Assembly: GCF_014698115.1 (NCBI RefSeq)
Contig: NZ_JACJSJ010000008.1
Span: 1 to 64,000 of the forward strand
Source of the DNA: Nostoc sp. FACHB-973
GTDB lineage: Bacteria; Cyanobacteriota; Cyanobacteriia; Cyanobacteriales; Nostocaceae
Length of the DNA stretch: 64,000 nucleotides
Direction: 5' to 3'
In this document: positions 37,695 to 46,560 of the stretch, in pieces
Position numbering within the stretch: the first letter of the stretch is position 1
Layout: every line of letters begins with the position of its first letter
Notes under the pieces: model-generated
Database searches by the model: none
Told to the model about the DNA's origin: nothing
Seen by the model: the letters and a program-made list of their open reading frames with translations, nothing else
Program-made: the position numbers and the translations under genes

Positions 37695-38003
37695 GAGTTA
37701 ATTGGATATTTTTTTTTGGAAGTCCCTAAAAATTTGATTATGAAAATGATTTGGAAGTAGATGTTGTGCTGCTAAGGATAATAGCAATTTTGGATTTTGG
37801 ATTAAAAGTCCTGATTAGAAAGCTGTCCGGTGGAACTCCAAACAAGACTATTTATCCCAGTTTGGTAGAATAATAAAGTATGTAATTATACTTAATTACT
37901 AACTCAATTTTAACAAAAAATAAAAAAGCAGGTTCCTCCTGAAATCGGAACCTGAAAAACTACAAAAATGAAATTTTATTAAAATGTTTTACGCTCAACC
38001 GTT

Positions 38004-38174
38004 TTAGGAAACAAAGAAGGCAACTACAATTAAGCCACCAACCAAAGCTGTAGCGGCGATTCCTAGTATGATATAGGTTCGCTTTTGCCCTTCCGTAGGA
38101 GGTTCTGCTTGATAAACCTTTGGTTCCTTGGCAAAATTGTTCAGGCGACCGCCTTCTTCGGTTGTATAAGGCAT
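38004..38174 (-). CDS. ssl1498-type small light-harvesting-like membrane protein
   Basis: 56 aa: MPYTTEEGGRLNNFAKEPKV leads into one membrane helix (TYIILGIAATALVGGLIVVAFFV). The N-terminal phrase and layout match the small proteins named after Synechocystis ssl1498, which are annotated as light-harvesting-like though their function is unproved. It stands alone and is followed by a large noncoding region. Confidence 0.85.
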   Translation of the reverse strand: MPYTTEEGGRLNNFAKEPKVYQAEPPTEGQKRTYIILGIAATALVGGLIVVAFFVS

Positions 38175-38265
38175 GAATTAATTCCTTTATCTTTATTCTT
38201 CATTTAATGTTACATAAAATGGTAGATCGGCTCTGAAAGTGGTAGACAAATCGTTACATTGAAGA

Positions 38266-38420
38266 ATGGGGAGTAGGGAGTGGGGAGTGGGTAGATGAGG
38301 GAGATGAGGGAGATGAGGGAGAGGGGGGAGACAAGGGAGACAAGGGAGAAAAATTGCTACCATGTCCGCCTTGTTCCCCTTGTCCTCTTCTCATGCCCAA
38401 TGCCCAATGCCCAATGCCTA
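38266..38420. repeat. STRR block upstream of the thiO-thiG stop
   Basis: GGGAGATGAGGGAGATGAGG units, then CCTTGTCCTCTTC and CCCAATGCCCAATGCC heptamers, filling most of the gap between the small ssl1498-type gene and thiO-thiG. Confidence 0.65.
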
Positions 38421-38432
38421 ATGCCTCATTTC

Positions 38433-40493
38433 CTAACCACTAATCGTCCCAGTCAGAGGTGAACTAGCACTGGCGTAGTCTTTGATGGGCATTCTACCTG
38501 CAAGGTATGCTAGACGACCGGCAACTGTTGCTAAATTCATGGCACGAGCCATTGCTGGGGGATTTTGAGAAAGAGCGATCGCACTATTAATCAACAAGGC
38601 ATCTGCTCCCAATTCCATCGCCTGGGCGGCTTCTGAGGGGGAACCAATCCCAGCATCTACCACCACTGGTATACTCGCATTTTCGATGATGATTTGGATA
38701 TTGGCGGTTGTTTTCAGCCCTTGTCCAGAACCAATGGGCGACGCTAAGGGCATCACTGTAGCACAGCCTACATCTTCCAATCGCTTGGCTAACATGGGGT
38801 CAGCATTAATATAGGGCAATACTGCAAAACCTTCTTTAACTAGTTGTTCTGCTGCTTGGAGTGTCCCAATAGGATCAGGTAGTAAATACTTAGGATCGGG
38901 TATTACTTCTAACTTGATAAAATTATTGTCTTCCTGTCCCAACAATTTCGCCATTTCTCGCCCCAAACGTGCCACCCGAATGGCTTCTTCCGCAGTTTGA
39001 CAACCTGCGGTATTAGGCAACATCCAGATTTTTGTCCAATCCAAGGCTTCAGCTAAACCTTCGTGTCCAGGTGCCTTGGTTTGTACTCGTCGCACCGCTA
39101 CGGTAACAATTTCGCAATCACTGGCAGCGATACTTTGCTGCATTTCTTCAATGTTGCGATACTTACCAGTTCCAGTCATCAACCGGGATTGGAAGGTTTT
39201 TCCCGCAATAATCAGTGGGGAACTTGTAGAGACGCGATTCATCGCGTCTAGATTCATCGCGTCTGCATTTATCGCGTCTGCGGTACGGTGTCCGTTGGAG
39301 AAATTGGCGGAGTGAGTCAGCATTGGAGTGCGGGTAGATGGCTTGGACTGGAAGCGCGAGTAATGGAAATCAGCAAGTAAAGGGTCAGATTTTTGTTCTA
39401 AGATGAAATCGGCTATCAATGCTGCTGTGACGGGCGCAAGCAGAATCCCGTTGCGGTAATGACCAGTAGCAAGGGTTAAATTTTGACAATGGCTGGTGCC
39501 CAGGATGGGTAATTCATCGGGGGTAGCTGGGCGAAATCCCCACCAAAATTCTTTAATGGGATAATGCTTTAATTGCGGATACAGCCGGATGGCAGCTTGT
39601 AGTAATGTTTGAATACCATCTGGGGTGTTGTGGGGTGTAAAACCAACATCTTCGCTTGTTGCCCCAATAATTAAGGAGCGATCGCGTCTCGGTACAATGT
39701 AAGTATTTTGCCCAAACAAAATCCGCTTCAAGGGCAATTCTGGTACAAATTCCGGTACTTTCACACTCAGCATTTGCCCTTTTCGGGGATGCACGGGTAG
39801 CGGTAACAACTCATTTGACCAAGCACCGGAGGCTAAAACATAGTGGGCGGCGCGAATTACCCCAGCATTGGTTTGCACGCCAACAACTTGTCCCTGTTGC
39901 TGTAAAAATCCTTCTACTGTAATGCCGTCTTTGAGTTCAACACCAATAGACTCGGCCGCTGTCCACAGTACTTGAGCTAGAGCCTTATTATCAACTTGTG
40001 CATCTTCAGGATACCACCAGCCACCGACTACTTCTGCTCCCAATCCTGGCTGATATTGATTGATTGCTTCTTTGTCTAACCAGTAAGCGGGGGATGAGGG
40101 GGATGAGGGGGATGAGGGGGATGAGGAGGATGAAAAGAATATTACTTCCTCATCTCCCCCTACTCCCTCATCTCCCTCATCTCCCCCCTCTCCTGCTTCT
40201 TCAAAAACGGGTGTGAGGATACCACAAGGCCAATAGTTGGTATTTAAGCCGGTCAATTCTTCTAGTTTACGCGTCCAGTCGGCATATAAAGCACGCGATC
40301 GCCAACACAAGGAACGCATCGCCCCATCCGGGATTTTTTCGGCATCTGGTGCCAACATCCCGGCGGCGGCGTGGGTAGCAGCAGCCTGGAAATCACGACA
40401 AAGCACGGTGACATGTGTCCCGCGCAGTTTTAGTTCAATGGCGATCGCTAAACCAATAACGCCGCCACCAATAATTACAATTTCACTAGTCAT
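38433..40493 (-). CDS. thiO-thiG: Bifunctional glycine oxidase ThiO / thiazole synthase ThiG
   Basis: 686 aa. Residues 1-375 are a glycine/D-amino-acid oxidase-type FAD enzyme ([42 protein letters not shown]). Residues about 428-686 are ThiG ([69 protein letters not shown]). ThiO makes the imine that ThiG uses to build the thiamin thiazole. The fusion is known in Nostoc-type cyanobacteria. Oddities: an in-frame STRR insert in ThiO ([12 protein letters not shown] then [12 protein letters not shown] 40088-40195), and a linker made of GACGCGAT repeats ([15 protein letters not shown]). Confidence 0.93.
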   Translation of the reverse strand: MTSEIVIIGGGVIGLAIAIELKLRGTHVTVLCRDFQAAATHAAAGMLAPDAEKIPDGAMRSLCWRSRALYADWTRKLEELTGLNTNYWPCGILTPVFEEAGEGGDEGDEGVGGDEEVIFFSSSSSPSSPSSPSSPAYWLDKEAINQYQPGLGAEVVGGWWYPEDAQVDNKALAQVLWTAAESIGVELKDGITVEGFLQQQGQVVGVQTNAGVIRAAHYVLASGAWSNELLPLPVHPRKGQMLSVKVPEFVPELPLKRILFGQNTYIVPRRDRSLIIGATSEDVGFTPHNTPDGIQTLLQAAIRLYPQLKHYPIKEFWWGFRPATPDELPILGTSHCQNLTLATGHYRNGILLAPVTAALIADFILEQKSDPLLADFHYSRFQSKPSTRTPMLTHSANFSNGHRTADAINADAMNLDAMNRVSTSSPLIIAGKTFQSRLMTGTGKYRNIEEMQQSIAASDCEIVTVAVRRVQTKAPGHEGLAEALDWTKIWMLPNTAGCQTAEEAIRVARLGREMAKLLGQEDNNFIKLEVIPDPKYLLPDPIGTLQAAEQLVKEGFAVLPYINADPMLAKRLEDVGCATVMPLASPIGSGQGLKTTANIQIIIENASIPVVVDAGIGSPSEAAQAMELGADALLINSAIALSQNPPAMARAMNLATVAGRLAYLAGRMPIKDYASASSPLTGTISG

Positions 40494-40585
40494 TAGTCAT
40501 TTAGTCATTGCTCATTAGCCATTGATCATTAGTGCATGACTAATAAATCATAACTAATAAAGGAATAACTAAAGACTAACAACCT

Positions 40586-40987
40586 TTACCACAAAGCTCG
40601 AATTGGTTCGCTGCTGGAATTGCTTGATGGCGTGTCTGTTCCAGAAGTGTCTGTATTAGAGTCTGTATTAGAGTCTGTTGTACTGTCAGGAGATGAGTTT
40701 GAATCGGAAGGATTCTGAGCAACGTTGCTTCTGTTATCAGGTCTTGGCGCTACAATGGAGCGCTGATTTGGATTTGTTTGGGTTGTTTCAGTTTCTTCAG
40801 TTGCAGTTTCATTGTTCTGGCTGCCAGCACTGCTATTAACATTAATATTAGCTGGCAGAACTTTCGCTGCTTTGCCGCCAGGATTGTTAGCAGTTTGTAC
40901 GCCCATAGGAAAGTTGATGCCTAGTAATGTACCAAGCAAAATGGCTAGACCTCCAGCCATTAATATTAGGGGTGTCCATCTACCCAT
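40586..40987 (-). CDS. Small anchored protein with disordered tail
   Basis: 133 aa: one N-terminal membrane helix (PLILMAGGLAILLGTLLGI), then a tail very rich in Asn, Ser, Thr and Asp. Not recognised. It ends 90 bp before the thiO start and begins 17 bp after the stop of the 2Fe-2S gene, so it is probably co-transcribed with that gene. Confidence 0.65.
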   Translation of the reverse strand: MGRWTPLILMAGGLAILLGTLLGINFPMGVQTANNPGGKAAKVLPANINVNSSAGSQNNETATEETETTQTNPNQRSIVAPRPDNRSNVAQNPSDSNSSPDSTTDSNTDSNTDTSGTDTPSSNSSSEPIRALW

Positions 40988-41003
40988 CTTGTTTTACTCC
41001 TTT

Positions 41004-41342
41004 TTAACCTTTTGGTGTCCACACTATTCGAGAACCTTGTCCCCAAAATCCATCAAATTTTGTCACATTCACATCGCCTAAAATCTGCGTTTGGCAAGCT
41101 AAACGCAGGTTTGTTGTAGGAGAATGGGGAGGAAGCGAACGCCGTGTGCGATCGCGCCAATTCGCTACTGATACTTCGCCCTCTACCTTAACCGCGCAGG
41201 TACCACAACTGCCAATACCTCGACAGTTTATTACCTTAGCACCGTCATTGTAGAGGTCAATACCATTTTGCAGCAAAATTGTGCGGAGATTGCTTCCTTG
41301 CTCACACTCAATTGTTTTACCTTGAGCTAGTACCTTAGGCAT
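41004..41342 (-). CDS. [2Fe-2S] ferredoxin-like protein
   Basis: 112 aa. Cluster ligands CRGIGSCGTC and a later LACQTQ. The sequence differs clearly from photosynthetic ferredoxin, with a long insert (RDRTRRSLPPHSPT) before the last Cys and the tail FDGFWGQGSRIVWTPKG. Partner unknown. It is divergent from cimA with about 75 bp between start codons. Confidence 0.88.
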   Translation of the reverse strand: MPKVLAQGKTIECEQGSNLRTILLQNGIDLYNDGAKVINCRGIGSCGTCAVKVEGEVSVANWRDRTRRSLPPHSPTTNLRLACQTQILGDVNVTKFDGFWGQGSRIVWTPKG

Positions 41343-41418
41343 TTTTTAAATTGCCAAACTGGCTTTTTGTTGTATATTGACATATCGCCTCGAAAGTTGT
41401 CTCGTCGGTCCGAGTTTT

Positions 41419-43116
41419 ATGACCACAATTTCTTCACCTCAACTTTGGCTCTATGACACTACACTACGGGATGGCACTCAGCGCGAGGGGCTATCTGTAT
41501 CGATAGAAGATAAGTTACGCATTGCCAAAAGACTCGATCAACTGGGAATCCCCTTTATTGAAGGCGGTTGGCCTGGTGCTAATCCCAAGGATGTACAATT
41601 TTTCTGGCAACTCCAAGAAGATCCGCTCAAACATTCAGAAGTTGTTGCTTTTTGTTCGACTCGACGCCCCAACACCTGTGCGGCAGAAGAACCGATGCTA
41701 CAAGCGATTTTAGCTGCGGGAACTCGCTGGGTGACGATTTTTGGCAAGTCTTGGGATTTACATGTCACAACCGGACTCAAGACGACATTGGAAGAAAATT
41801 TAGCAATGATTCGTGACACTATTGAGTACCTCCGTTCTCAAGGGCGTCGCGTGATCTACGATGCTGAACATTGGTTTGATGGCTATAAGCACAATCGAGA
41901 TTATGCTTTACAGACATTACAGGCAGCGATCGCATCTGGTGCCGAGTGGCTAGTCCTGTGTGATACCAATGGCGGCACTTTACCCCATGAAGTTAGCCAA
42001 ATTGTCCAAGATGTGGTAAAGGTGACTGGGGACTGGGTATCGGGGACTGGGGACTGGGGACTAGGAAATAGGAAAGAATCTTCCCAGTCCCCAATCCCTA
42101 ATCCCCAATCCCCAATGCCCCAAATTGGAATTCACACTCATAACGATTCGGAAATGGCGGTTGCTAACGCAATAGCCGCCGTTATGGCAGGGGCAAAGAT
42201 GGTACAAGGCACAATTAACGGTTACGGTGAACGTTGTGGGAATGCTAACCTCTGTTCGTTAATTCCCAATTTACAACTTAAACTGGGTTACAGTTGTATC
42301 TCAGGAGACCAGCTAACACAACTTACAGAAGCGAGTCGTTTTGTGAGTGAGGTGGTTAATCTTGCTCCTGATGAACATGCGCCCTTTGTTGGACGTTCGG
42401 CTTTTGCACACAAAGGTGGTATTCATGTATCCGCTGTGGAACGTAATCCCCTGACTTACGAACACATGCAACCGGAACAAGTGGGGAATCGTCGCCGCAT
42501 CGTCATTTCGGAACAGTCGGGACTGAGCAATGTTTTAGCCAAAGCCCGCAGTTTTGGTATTGAATTGGATCAATTAAAGGCAGAAGCGAAGCAAATTCTC
42601 CAGCGCCTCAAAGATTTGGAGAGTGAAGGATTTCAATTTGAAGCCGCAGAAGCCAGTTTTGCACTGTTGATGCATGAAGCTTTGGGAGGACGGCAAAAGT
42701 TTTTTGAAGTCAAGGGTTTTCAAGTCCACTGTGATTTGATTGAGGGAAAAGAAACTAGCAACGCTTTAGCCACAATCAAAGTCGCTGTTGAGGGTAAAAA
42801 TATTCTAGAGGCGGCGGAAGGTAACGGCCCGGTTGCAGCTTTGGATGCAGCTTTACGCAAGGCTTTGGTGAACTTTTATCCCCAAATTGCAACTTTTGAT
42901 TTGACGGATTACAAGGTGCGGATTCTCAACGGACATACGGGCACTGCGGCGAAAACCCGTGTGTTGGTAGAATCGGGCAATGGTTATCAACGCTGGACAA
43001 CGGTAGGAGTTTCTACCAACATTTTGGAAGCTTCCTATCAAGCGGTGGTGGAAGGCTTGGAATATGGTTTGTTGTTGCACTCCCAAGCTGAAGCAGCAGT
43101 GAAAGCTTCTAGTTGA
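41419..43116 (+). CDS. cimA: (R)-citramalate synthase-type enzyme
   Basis: 565 aa. DRE-TIM metallolyase with LYDTTLRDGTQREGLSVS and the citramalate-type phrases IYDAEHWFDGYKHNRDYAL and CDTNGGTLPHEV. HTHNDSEMAVANA carries metal-binding His. A C-terminal regulatory domain follows (about residues 405-560). It condenses pyruvate and acetyl-CoA toward 2-oxobutyrate and isoleucine. Just before the metal site is an in-frame STRR insert (GDWVSGTGDWGLGN to PNPQSPMP; DNA 42023-42119). I start at ATG 41419. Confidence 0.88.
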   Translation: MTTISSPQLWLYDTTLRDGTQREGLSVSIEDKLRIAKRLDQLGIPFIEGGWPGANPKDVQFFWQLQEDPLKHSEVVAFCSTRRPNTCAAEEPMLQAILAAGTRWVTIFGKSWDLHVTTGLKTTLEENLAMIRDTIEYLRSQGRRVIYDAEHWFDGYKHNRDYALQTLQAAIASGAEWLVLCDTNGGTLPHEVSQIVQDVVKVTGDWVSGTGDWGLGNRKESSQSPIPNPQSPMPQIGIHTHNDSEMAVANAIAAVMAGAKMVQGTINGYGERCGNANLCSLIPNLQLKLGYSCISGDQLTQLTEASRFVSEVVNLAPDEHAPFVGRSAFAHKGGIHVSAVERNPLTYEHMQPEQVGNRRRIVISEQSGLSNVLAKARSFGIELDQLKAEAKQILQRLKDLESEGFQFEAAEASFALLMHEALGGRQKFFEVKGFQVHCDLIEGKETSNALATIKVAVEGKNILEAAEGNGPVAALDAALRKALVNFYPQIATFDLTDYKVRILNGHTGTAAKTRVLVESGNGYQRWTTVGVSTNILEASYQAVVEGLEYGLLLHSQAEAAVKASS

Positions 43117-43162
43117 CAAATATGACTTTGTAGTGTAATGACTTTTTACACTATTTAATGAG

Positions 43163-43189
43163 AATGAGAGGCGATCGCCTCTCATTTTT
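43163..43189 (+). terminator. HIP1-centred intrinsic terminator of cimA
   Basis: 24-bp perfect palindrome, AATGAGAGGCGA and complement, whose centre is the HIP1 octamer GCGATCGC, followed by a T tract. It lies 47 bp after the cimA stop. Confidence 0.75.
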
Positions 43190-43254
43190 GTGCAATGCTT
43201 TTGTGCGTAGCTGAAGTTCAATTAACGCACTCGCTCGCCCCTACTGTCTACTTA

Positions 43255-43737
43255 CTAGAGAGCGTTAATTAGGTAGTCGAAATAAGTACCAACTTCGCCA
43301 ACATCTTCTCCAGACAACATCGAGATAGCGATGTTCTTCATAGCACGGACACTTTCAGCAACGGCCTCAATTGGGGTGCCGAGGGATTTGTACATTTGGC
43401 GAACACCAATGACTCCGATTTCTTCAATTGGTGTAGCATCTCCAACGGCAACGCTGTAAGTAATCAAGCGCAGGTAGTAATCCATATCCCGCAGGCAGGT
43501 GGCAGTCATATCTTTGCCGTAGGCATTACCACCCGGAGAAACAAGGGTTGGACGCTTTTGGAAAAGTTCGTTTGCAGCTTGCTTAATAATGCGATCGCGG
43601 CTTAAAGTTAAAGCTTGCACAAGGCGTAGACGGCGCTCACTACTGGTAATAAACATCTTGATCTGGTCAAGTTCTCCAGGGCTGAGATAACGAACCTCGG
43701 CATCTGCATTTAAAATAATTTTCGTAATAACACTCAT
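43255..43737 (-). CDS. apcA2: Allophycocyanin alpha-subunit paralog
   Basis: 160 aa phycobiliprotein. It matches ApcA more than ApcD ([42 protein letters not shown]). The bilin-binding Cys is at residue 81 exactly, so it should bind phycocyanobilin. Helices A-B differ markedly from housekeeping ApcA ([21 protein letters not shown]). There is no apcB next to it. A paralog named apcA2 exists in Nostoc PCC 7120; equivalence is inferred. It starts a minus-strand photoprotection gene set and has a conserved upstream block at 43915. Confidence 0.88.
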   Translation of the reverse strand: MSVITKIILNADAEVRYLSPGELDQIKMFITSSERRLRLVQALTLSRDRIIKQAANELFQKRPTLVSPGGNAYGKDMTATCLRDMDYYLRLITYSVAVGDATPIEEIGVIGVRQMYKSLGTPIEAVAESVRAMKNIAISMLSGEDVGEVGTYFDYLINAL

Positions 43738-44075
43738 TAGTTAACTCCTGAAAGATTTAAATTAGGTCTATCTGAAACGGTTAAATTATTTACACCTTGA
43801 ACCTGCGAGAGCAAACTGTGCAAGTTCTCACCCTCAATCACTTTTGTTTCTAAGAGTTGAGTAGTGTGATGCCTCCAGAATGAACAAAGCACAAGGTGAT
43901 AATTTACTATTTCCTTCCCTACAGCATCACAGGGTACTGTTTTATTTGTGGGGTTATTTGATTAACTACGTCATAAAAGTTAAGACAAGCATCTCGAACT
44001 CAAAGCTCAAAATGAAGTTTAGATTAACTTCTTAGCTATCGAGCAGCCTATATTGGTTAAACTGCAACTGCTGAC
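43738..44075. other. Leader of the ApcA paralog
   Basis: 338 bp without a gene. The notable content is the conserved block at 43915-43989. The part between it and the start codon would be the promoter-proximal leader. Confidence 0.6.
43915..43989 (-). promoter_or_regulatory. Conserved upstream block shared with the response regulator gene
   Basis: Read on the minus strand: CTTGTCTTAACTTTTAT, then GTAGTTAATCAAATAACCC, then ACCCTGTGATGCTGTAGGG. A matching block of the same length and order lies before the response regulator gene at 47175-47249. TTGTCT followed at promoter spacing by TTAATC could be -35/-10, and CCCT...AGGG may be a dyad operator. The function is inferred from conservation within this window. 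Confidence 0.6.
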
Positions 44076-44255
44076 CTACAAAATATTCCAGAAGTGAAGC
44101 AAGCCTTGACCAGAAAAAATTTCAATGAGGACGGCGGATATGAAGCCAATCATCGCAAAACGACCGTTCCAGACTTCAGTCTGAGGTGTAAAGCCCCAAA
44201 GCCAAGCATTGCGCTGATTGTTCATTGAAGAGGCGATGTTTGTGTTAGCTGACAT
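44076..44255 (-). CDS. hli: High-light-inducible (CAB/ELIP/HLIP) protein
   Basis: 59 aa. Single-helix HLIP with the chlorophyll-binding motif [13 protein letters not shown] followed by a hydrophobic helix ([15 protein letters not shown]). The N-terminus [10 protein letters not shown] is typical. HLIPs bind chlorophyll and carotenoid, quench excess energy and protect photosystem assembly. It sits between the ApcA paralog and nblA on the same strand. Confidence 0.92.
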   Translation of the reverse strand: MSANTNIASSMNNQRNAWLWGFTPQTEVWNGRFAMIGFISAVLIEIFSGQGLLHFWNIL

Positions 44256-44326
44256 AGTTCATACTCCAAATTTTGTGACTGTAAGGAATTACTCAGTTGT
44301 GGAAAGTCAGGATTGCTTCGGTGGTT

Positions 44327-44512
44327 TTAGAGAGAGGCAAAATCCAGATCTAATTTCCACTGTTGTTTCAGAATGTCCTGATATATCGTTTCCCGAATCA
44401 TCATCTGCTGATGCTGCAAAATCAGGAATTCTTGAGCTTGTTCGCGGGACATTTGCTGCACCTGATCGGTAAAGCTTCTGAGGCTAAATTCTTGCTCTAA
44501 AGTTAGTTCCAT
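44327..44512 (-). CDS. nblA: NblA phycobilisome degradation adaptor
   Basis: 61 aa, the usual size. LTLEQEFSLRSFTDQVQQMSREQAQEFL and IRETIYQDILKQQW are the family's hallmark. NblA links phycobiliproteins to a Clp protease during nutrient stress and triggers bleaching. Good ribosome binding site (AGGAGG). It lies 71 bp upstream of the hli gene on the minus strand. Confidence 0.93.
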   Translation of the reverse strand: MELTLEQEFSLRSFTDQVQQMSREQAQEFLILQHQQMMIRETIYQDILKQQWKLDLDFASL

Positions 44513-44574
44513 AAATGCCTCCTGTAACTCAATTAGGGTGAAAACTGTGAGTTCGATGTTGCACTAGCTATGTT

Positions 44575-44712
44575 TTAGAGTTCATTTGAACTCTTTGTTA
44601 TGCGTGTTGCAGGTCCATCATGTCTGTTGGGGTCTTTCTTTTGCTTTTTAGTACCATCAGATTTCTTTTTGGCTTTTTTGGCTTCTTTGTTGCCTTTTTT
44701 CTCTTTCGACAT
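44575..44712 (-). CDS. Tiny Lys-rich basic protein
   Basis: 45 aa: MSKEKKGNKEAKKAKKKSDG then a KKQKKDPNRHDGPATRITKSS tail. The ATG at 44712 has a well-placed GGAG. I do not recognise it, but the clean start signal and its place between nblA and a membrane protein gene, on the same strand, support a real gene. The plus-strand frame over it is a hydrophobic shadow. Confidence 0.6.
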   Translation of the reverse strand: MSKEKKGNKEAKKAKKKSDGTKKQKKDPNRHDGPATRITKSSNEL

Positions 44713-44798
44713 AATGATTCTCCAATGGAGGTTACTTTAATGCGATCTTTGATTTCTCAGTCGTTGGCGTTAGTGCCTGATTTCGTATTCACCCTCGT

Positions 44799-45029
44799 TT
44801 AGAAAGGTCTGAACAAGAAAATCCAAAGAATACTTGCAATAGCGAGCAAGCTGAAGTTGAAAAAACGGCCTACTGTGGGGCTAAGTCCAAGTGCCTGATC
44901 TCCTCTACCACCAGTGAAAAATAGTGACCAGGCTTGAGTTGCGTTGATTTTCTCAAAGTGATTGAAACCGAGTCCGAAGACAACGGGACTAAACAGAGAA
45001 GGATTAGTTAAGGCAACATTAGTTCTCAT
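44799..45029 (-). CDS. Small membrane protein in the photoprotection cluster
   Basis: 76 aa from ATG 45029 (MRTNVALTNPSLFSPVVFGLG). The middle (HFEKINATQAWSLFFTGGRGDQALGLSPT) is followed by one C-terminal membrane helix (FNFSLLAIASILWIFLF). Not recognised. The longer frame from 45110 adds a basic, unlikely N-terminus. Its place between OCP and NblA suggests a thylakoid role. Confidence 0.6.
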   Translation of the reverse strand: MRTNVALTNPSLFSPVVFGLGFNHFEKINATQAWSLFFTGGRGDQALGLSPTVGRFFNFSLLAIASILWIFLFRPF

Positions 45030-45473
45030 TGGTTTTATCCTTAATATTTTGGAAAAGTGCTTAGGATATATGGTGAAGTTCAATTTCCTACAAGCCAGTG
45101 AACAGATCAATCACACCTAGTCCGGCTTGCTAGGGCTAAGAGCAAAAAGTTTTTGCTCGTTTTTCTGGATACCGAGTAAAGCTAAACTGAGGCTCATACA
45201 TCACTTACTTTCAAAGATTCGATGGCGTAGTCGTTCAGCCTACCGAATTCTTAAATCACTAAACCGCTTTTTATAAGTTTTACTTTTTGGTTTTGTGATG
45301 TTTTATAAATTAAATCTAACACTTTTGTTACAAAACTGCAATGTTTATTGCCAAATAAAATAAATAGTGATATGTTTCGCTTCCGTGCCAGAGGCTATAC
45401 GCCCGATCATGCATAGTCAGTTGAATGTCTAGGCTTTGCCAAAGCACAAGGTAAACCAGCATTTTGAGGATGA
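45030..45473. other. Intergenic region between OCP and the small membrane protein gene
   Basis: AT-rich region of about 440 bp with no supported gene. A 103-codon minus-strand frame that overlaps the OCP 3' end is likely a shadow. The OCP terminator lies at its right edge. Confidence 0.5.
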
Positions 45474-45505
45474 TTTTCAGCCTGAGCGATCGCTCAGGCT
45501 GAAAA
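45474..45505 (-). terminator. HIP1-centred terminator after OCP
   Basis: 32-bp perfect palindrome, TTTTCAGCCTGAGCGA and complement, again centred on GCGATCGC, ending in TTTT/AAAA on each side. It lies 34 bp downstream of the OCP stop on the minus strand. Confidence 0.75.
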
Positions 45506-45539
45506 CACACAGTTGATCGCTCATCATTCTCAAGCTCTT

Positions 45540-46499
45540 CTACCTTACGAAGCCCAGGTTCAGTAGTTCTTGGGGAGATGCCAGCAAATCGATCGCCACA
45601 AAGAAAATCTTGTCTTGGGGATTGAGTAAGAACCGCCATGCTAGATTTATGCCAACACTTTCACCAAACCAGGGAGTTTGCACTTTACCCGTCACTTTAA
45701 TCCGGGTGAACTCTGCTTCTGCTGGTTCAGACACTCCTGTTTCCGGAATCAGCTTGAGTCCATAGCATTCTTCACGCATATATGTAAGGATCGACTCATG
45801 ACCAATAACCGGTTCTTGGAAAGGAGGTTGCAAGGCACCATCTTCAGCAAATAAAGCCACAGCCGCCTCGAAGTCAAAGGCGTTCATATTCTCCATGTAG
45901 CTTAGGACTGTCAAGTTGTCGATGCCCTTAATGTTGACCTGAGGTCGTGGTGCGATATCTTTAGGTGCAACAACAGGTTCTTTGACTTTTTGAGTGCCAA
46001 CCGTTGGGACATACCCCATGTTAACGACAATATCCTGTAATATGCTGAGTTGCTGGCCTCCTTCAAGTTGACGGATAGCTTGGAGGACATCTGATGCCTG
46101 GGTAGAAAGTTTATAACCTTTTGGAATGGGAGCAACGATTCCTTGTTTCATCCACTCGCCTAACTCATACCAGAAGCCCAACTTGACATTTGTGCCGAAA
46201 GATGAGTATGTACGGCAGATGTCCGTATCAGTATGGTTAACCAGATCGCACATAACTTGCGTTTGCTCTCCGGTAGACATCTGCTTGATTTGAGTTAGGG
46301 TTTTTTCTGCAAAGACCATGTTGACTACCTGCATAGCAGCGGGAGTGATTGTAACTCCCATCTCAGTATAGGCAAACCAAAGTAAAGCCAACTGATCCTC
46401 AGCACTGAGTTGATTGAATGATTCAACGGTAACTGGAATCGCATTAGCAACTTGAGTGTCAGGAAAAATGGAGCGTGCAGATTCGATAGTAAATGACAT
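45540..46499 (-). CDS. ocp: Orange carotenoid protein paralog
   Basis: 319 aa with both OCP halves: helical carotenoid domain (WFAYTEMG, CRTYSSFG, LGFWYELGEWMKQG) and NTF2-like C-terminal domain (TVLSYMENMNAFDF, LQPPFQEPVIG, KVQTPWFGESVGINLAWRFLLNPQ). Counting with Synechocystis OCP, Tyr44, Trp110, Tyr201 and the C-terminal carotenoid-contact Trp are kept. Position 155, an Arg needed for phycobilisome docking in Synechocystis, is Gln (LSILQDIVVN). It may be OCP2/OCPX-like or functionally altered. No FRP gene is nearby. Confidence 0.92.
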   Translation of the reverse strand: MSFTIESARSIFPDTQVANAIPVTVESFNQLSAEDQLALLWFAYTEMGVTITPAAMQVVNMVFAEKTLTQIKQMSTGEQTQVMCDLVNHTDTDICRTYSSFGTNVKLGFWYELGEWMKQGIVAPIPKGYKLSTQASDVLQAIRQLEGGQQLSILQDIVVNMGYVPTVGTQKVKEPVVAPKDIAPRPQVNIKGIDNLTVLSYMENMNAFDFEAAVALFAEDGALQPPFQEPVIGHESILTYMREECYGLKLIPETGVSEPAEAEFTRIKVTGKVQTPWFGESVGINLAWRFLLNPQDKIFFVAIDLLASPQELLNLGFVR

Positions 46500-46560
46500 T
46501 TTTCAAAATCTCCAAAACGAAATTACATTAATTTATTGATATGGTTCAAAAATGGTAATG

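Noticed and set aside
44620-44802. Hydrophobic plus-strand 60-codon frame
   Set aside because: It is the antisense of the Lys-rich minus-strand gene (Lys AAA read as Phe TTT).
45328-45639. Minus-strand 103-codon frame overlapping the OCP 3' end
   Set aside because: Runs through the OCP terminator palindrome in another frame; a shadow.
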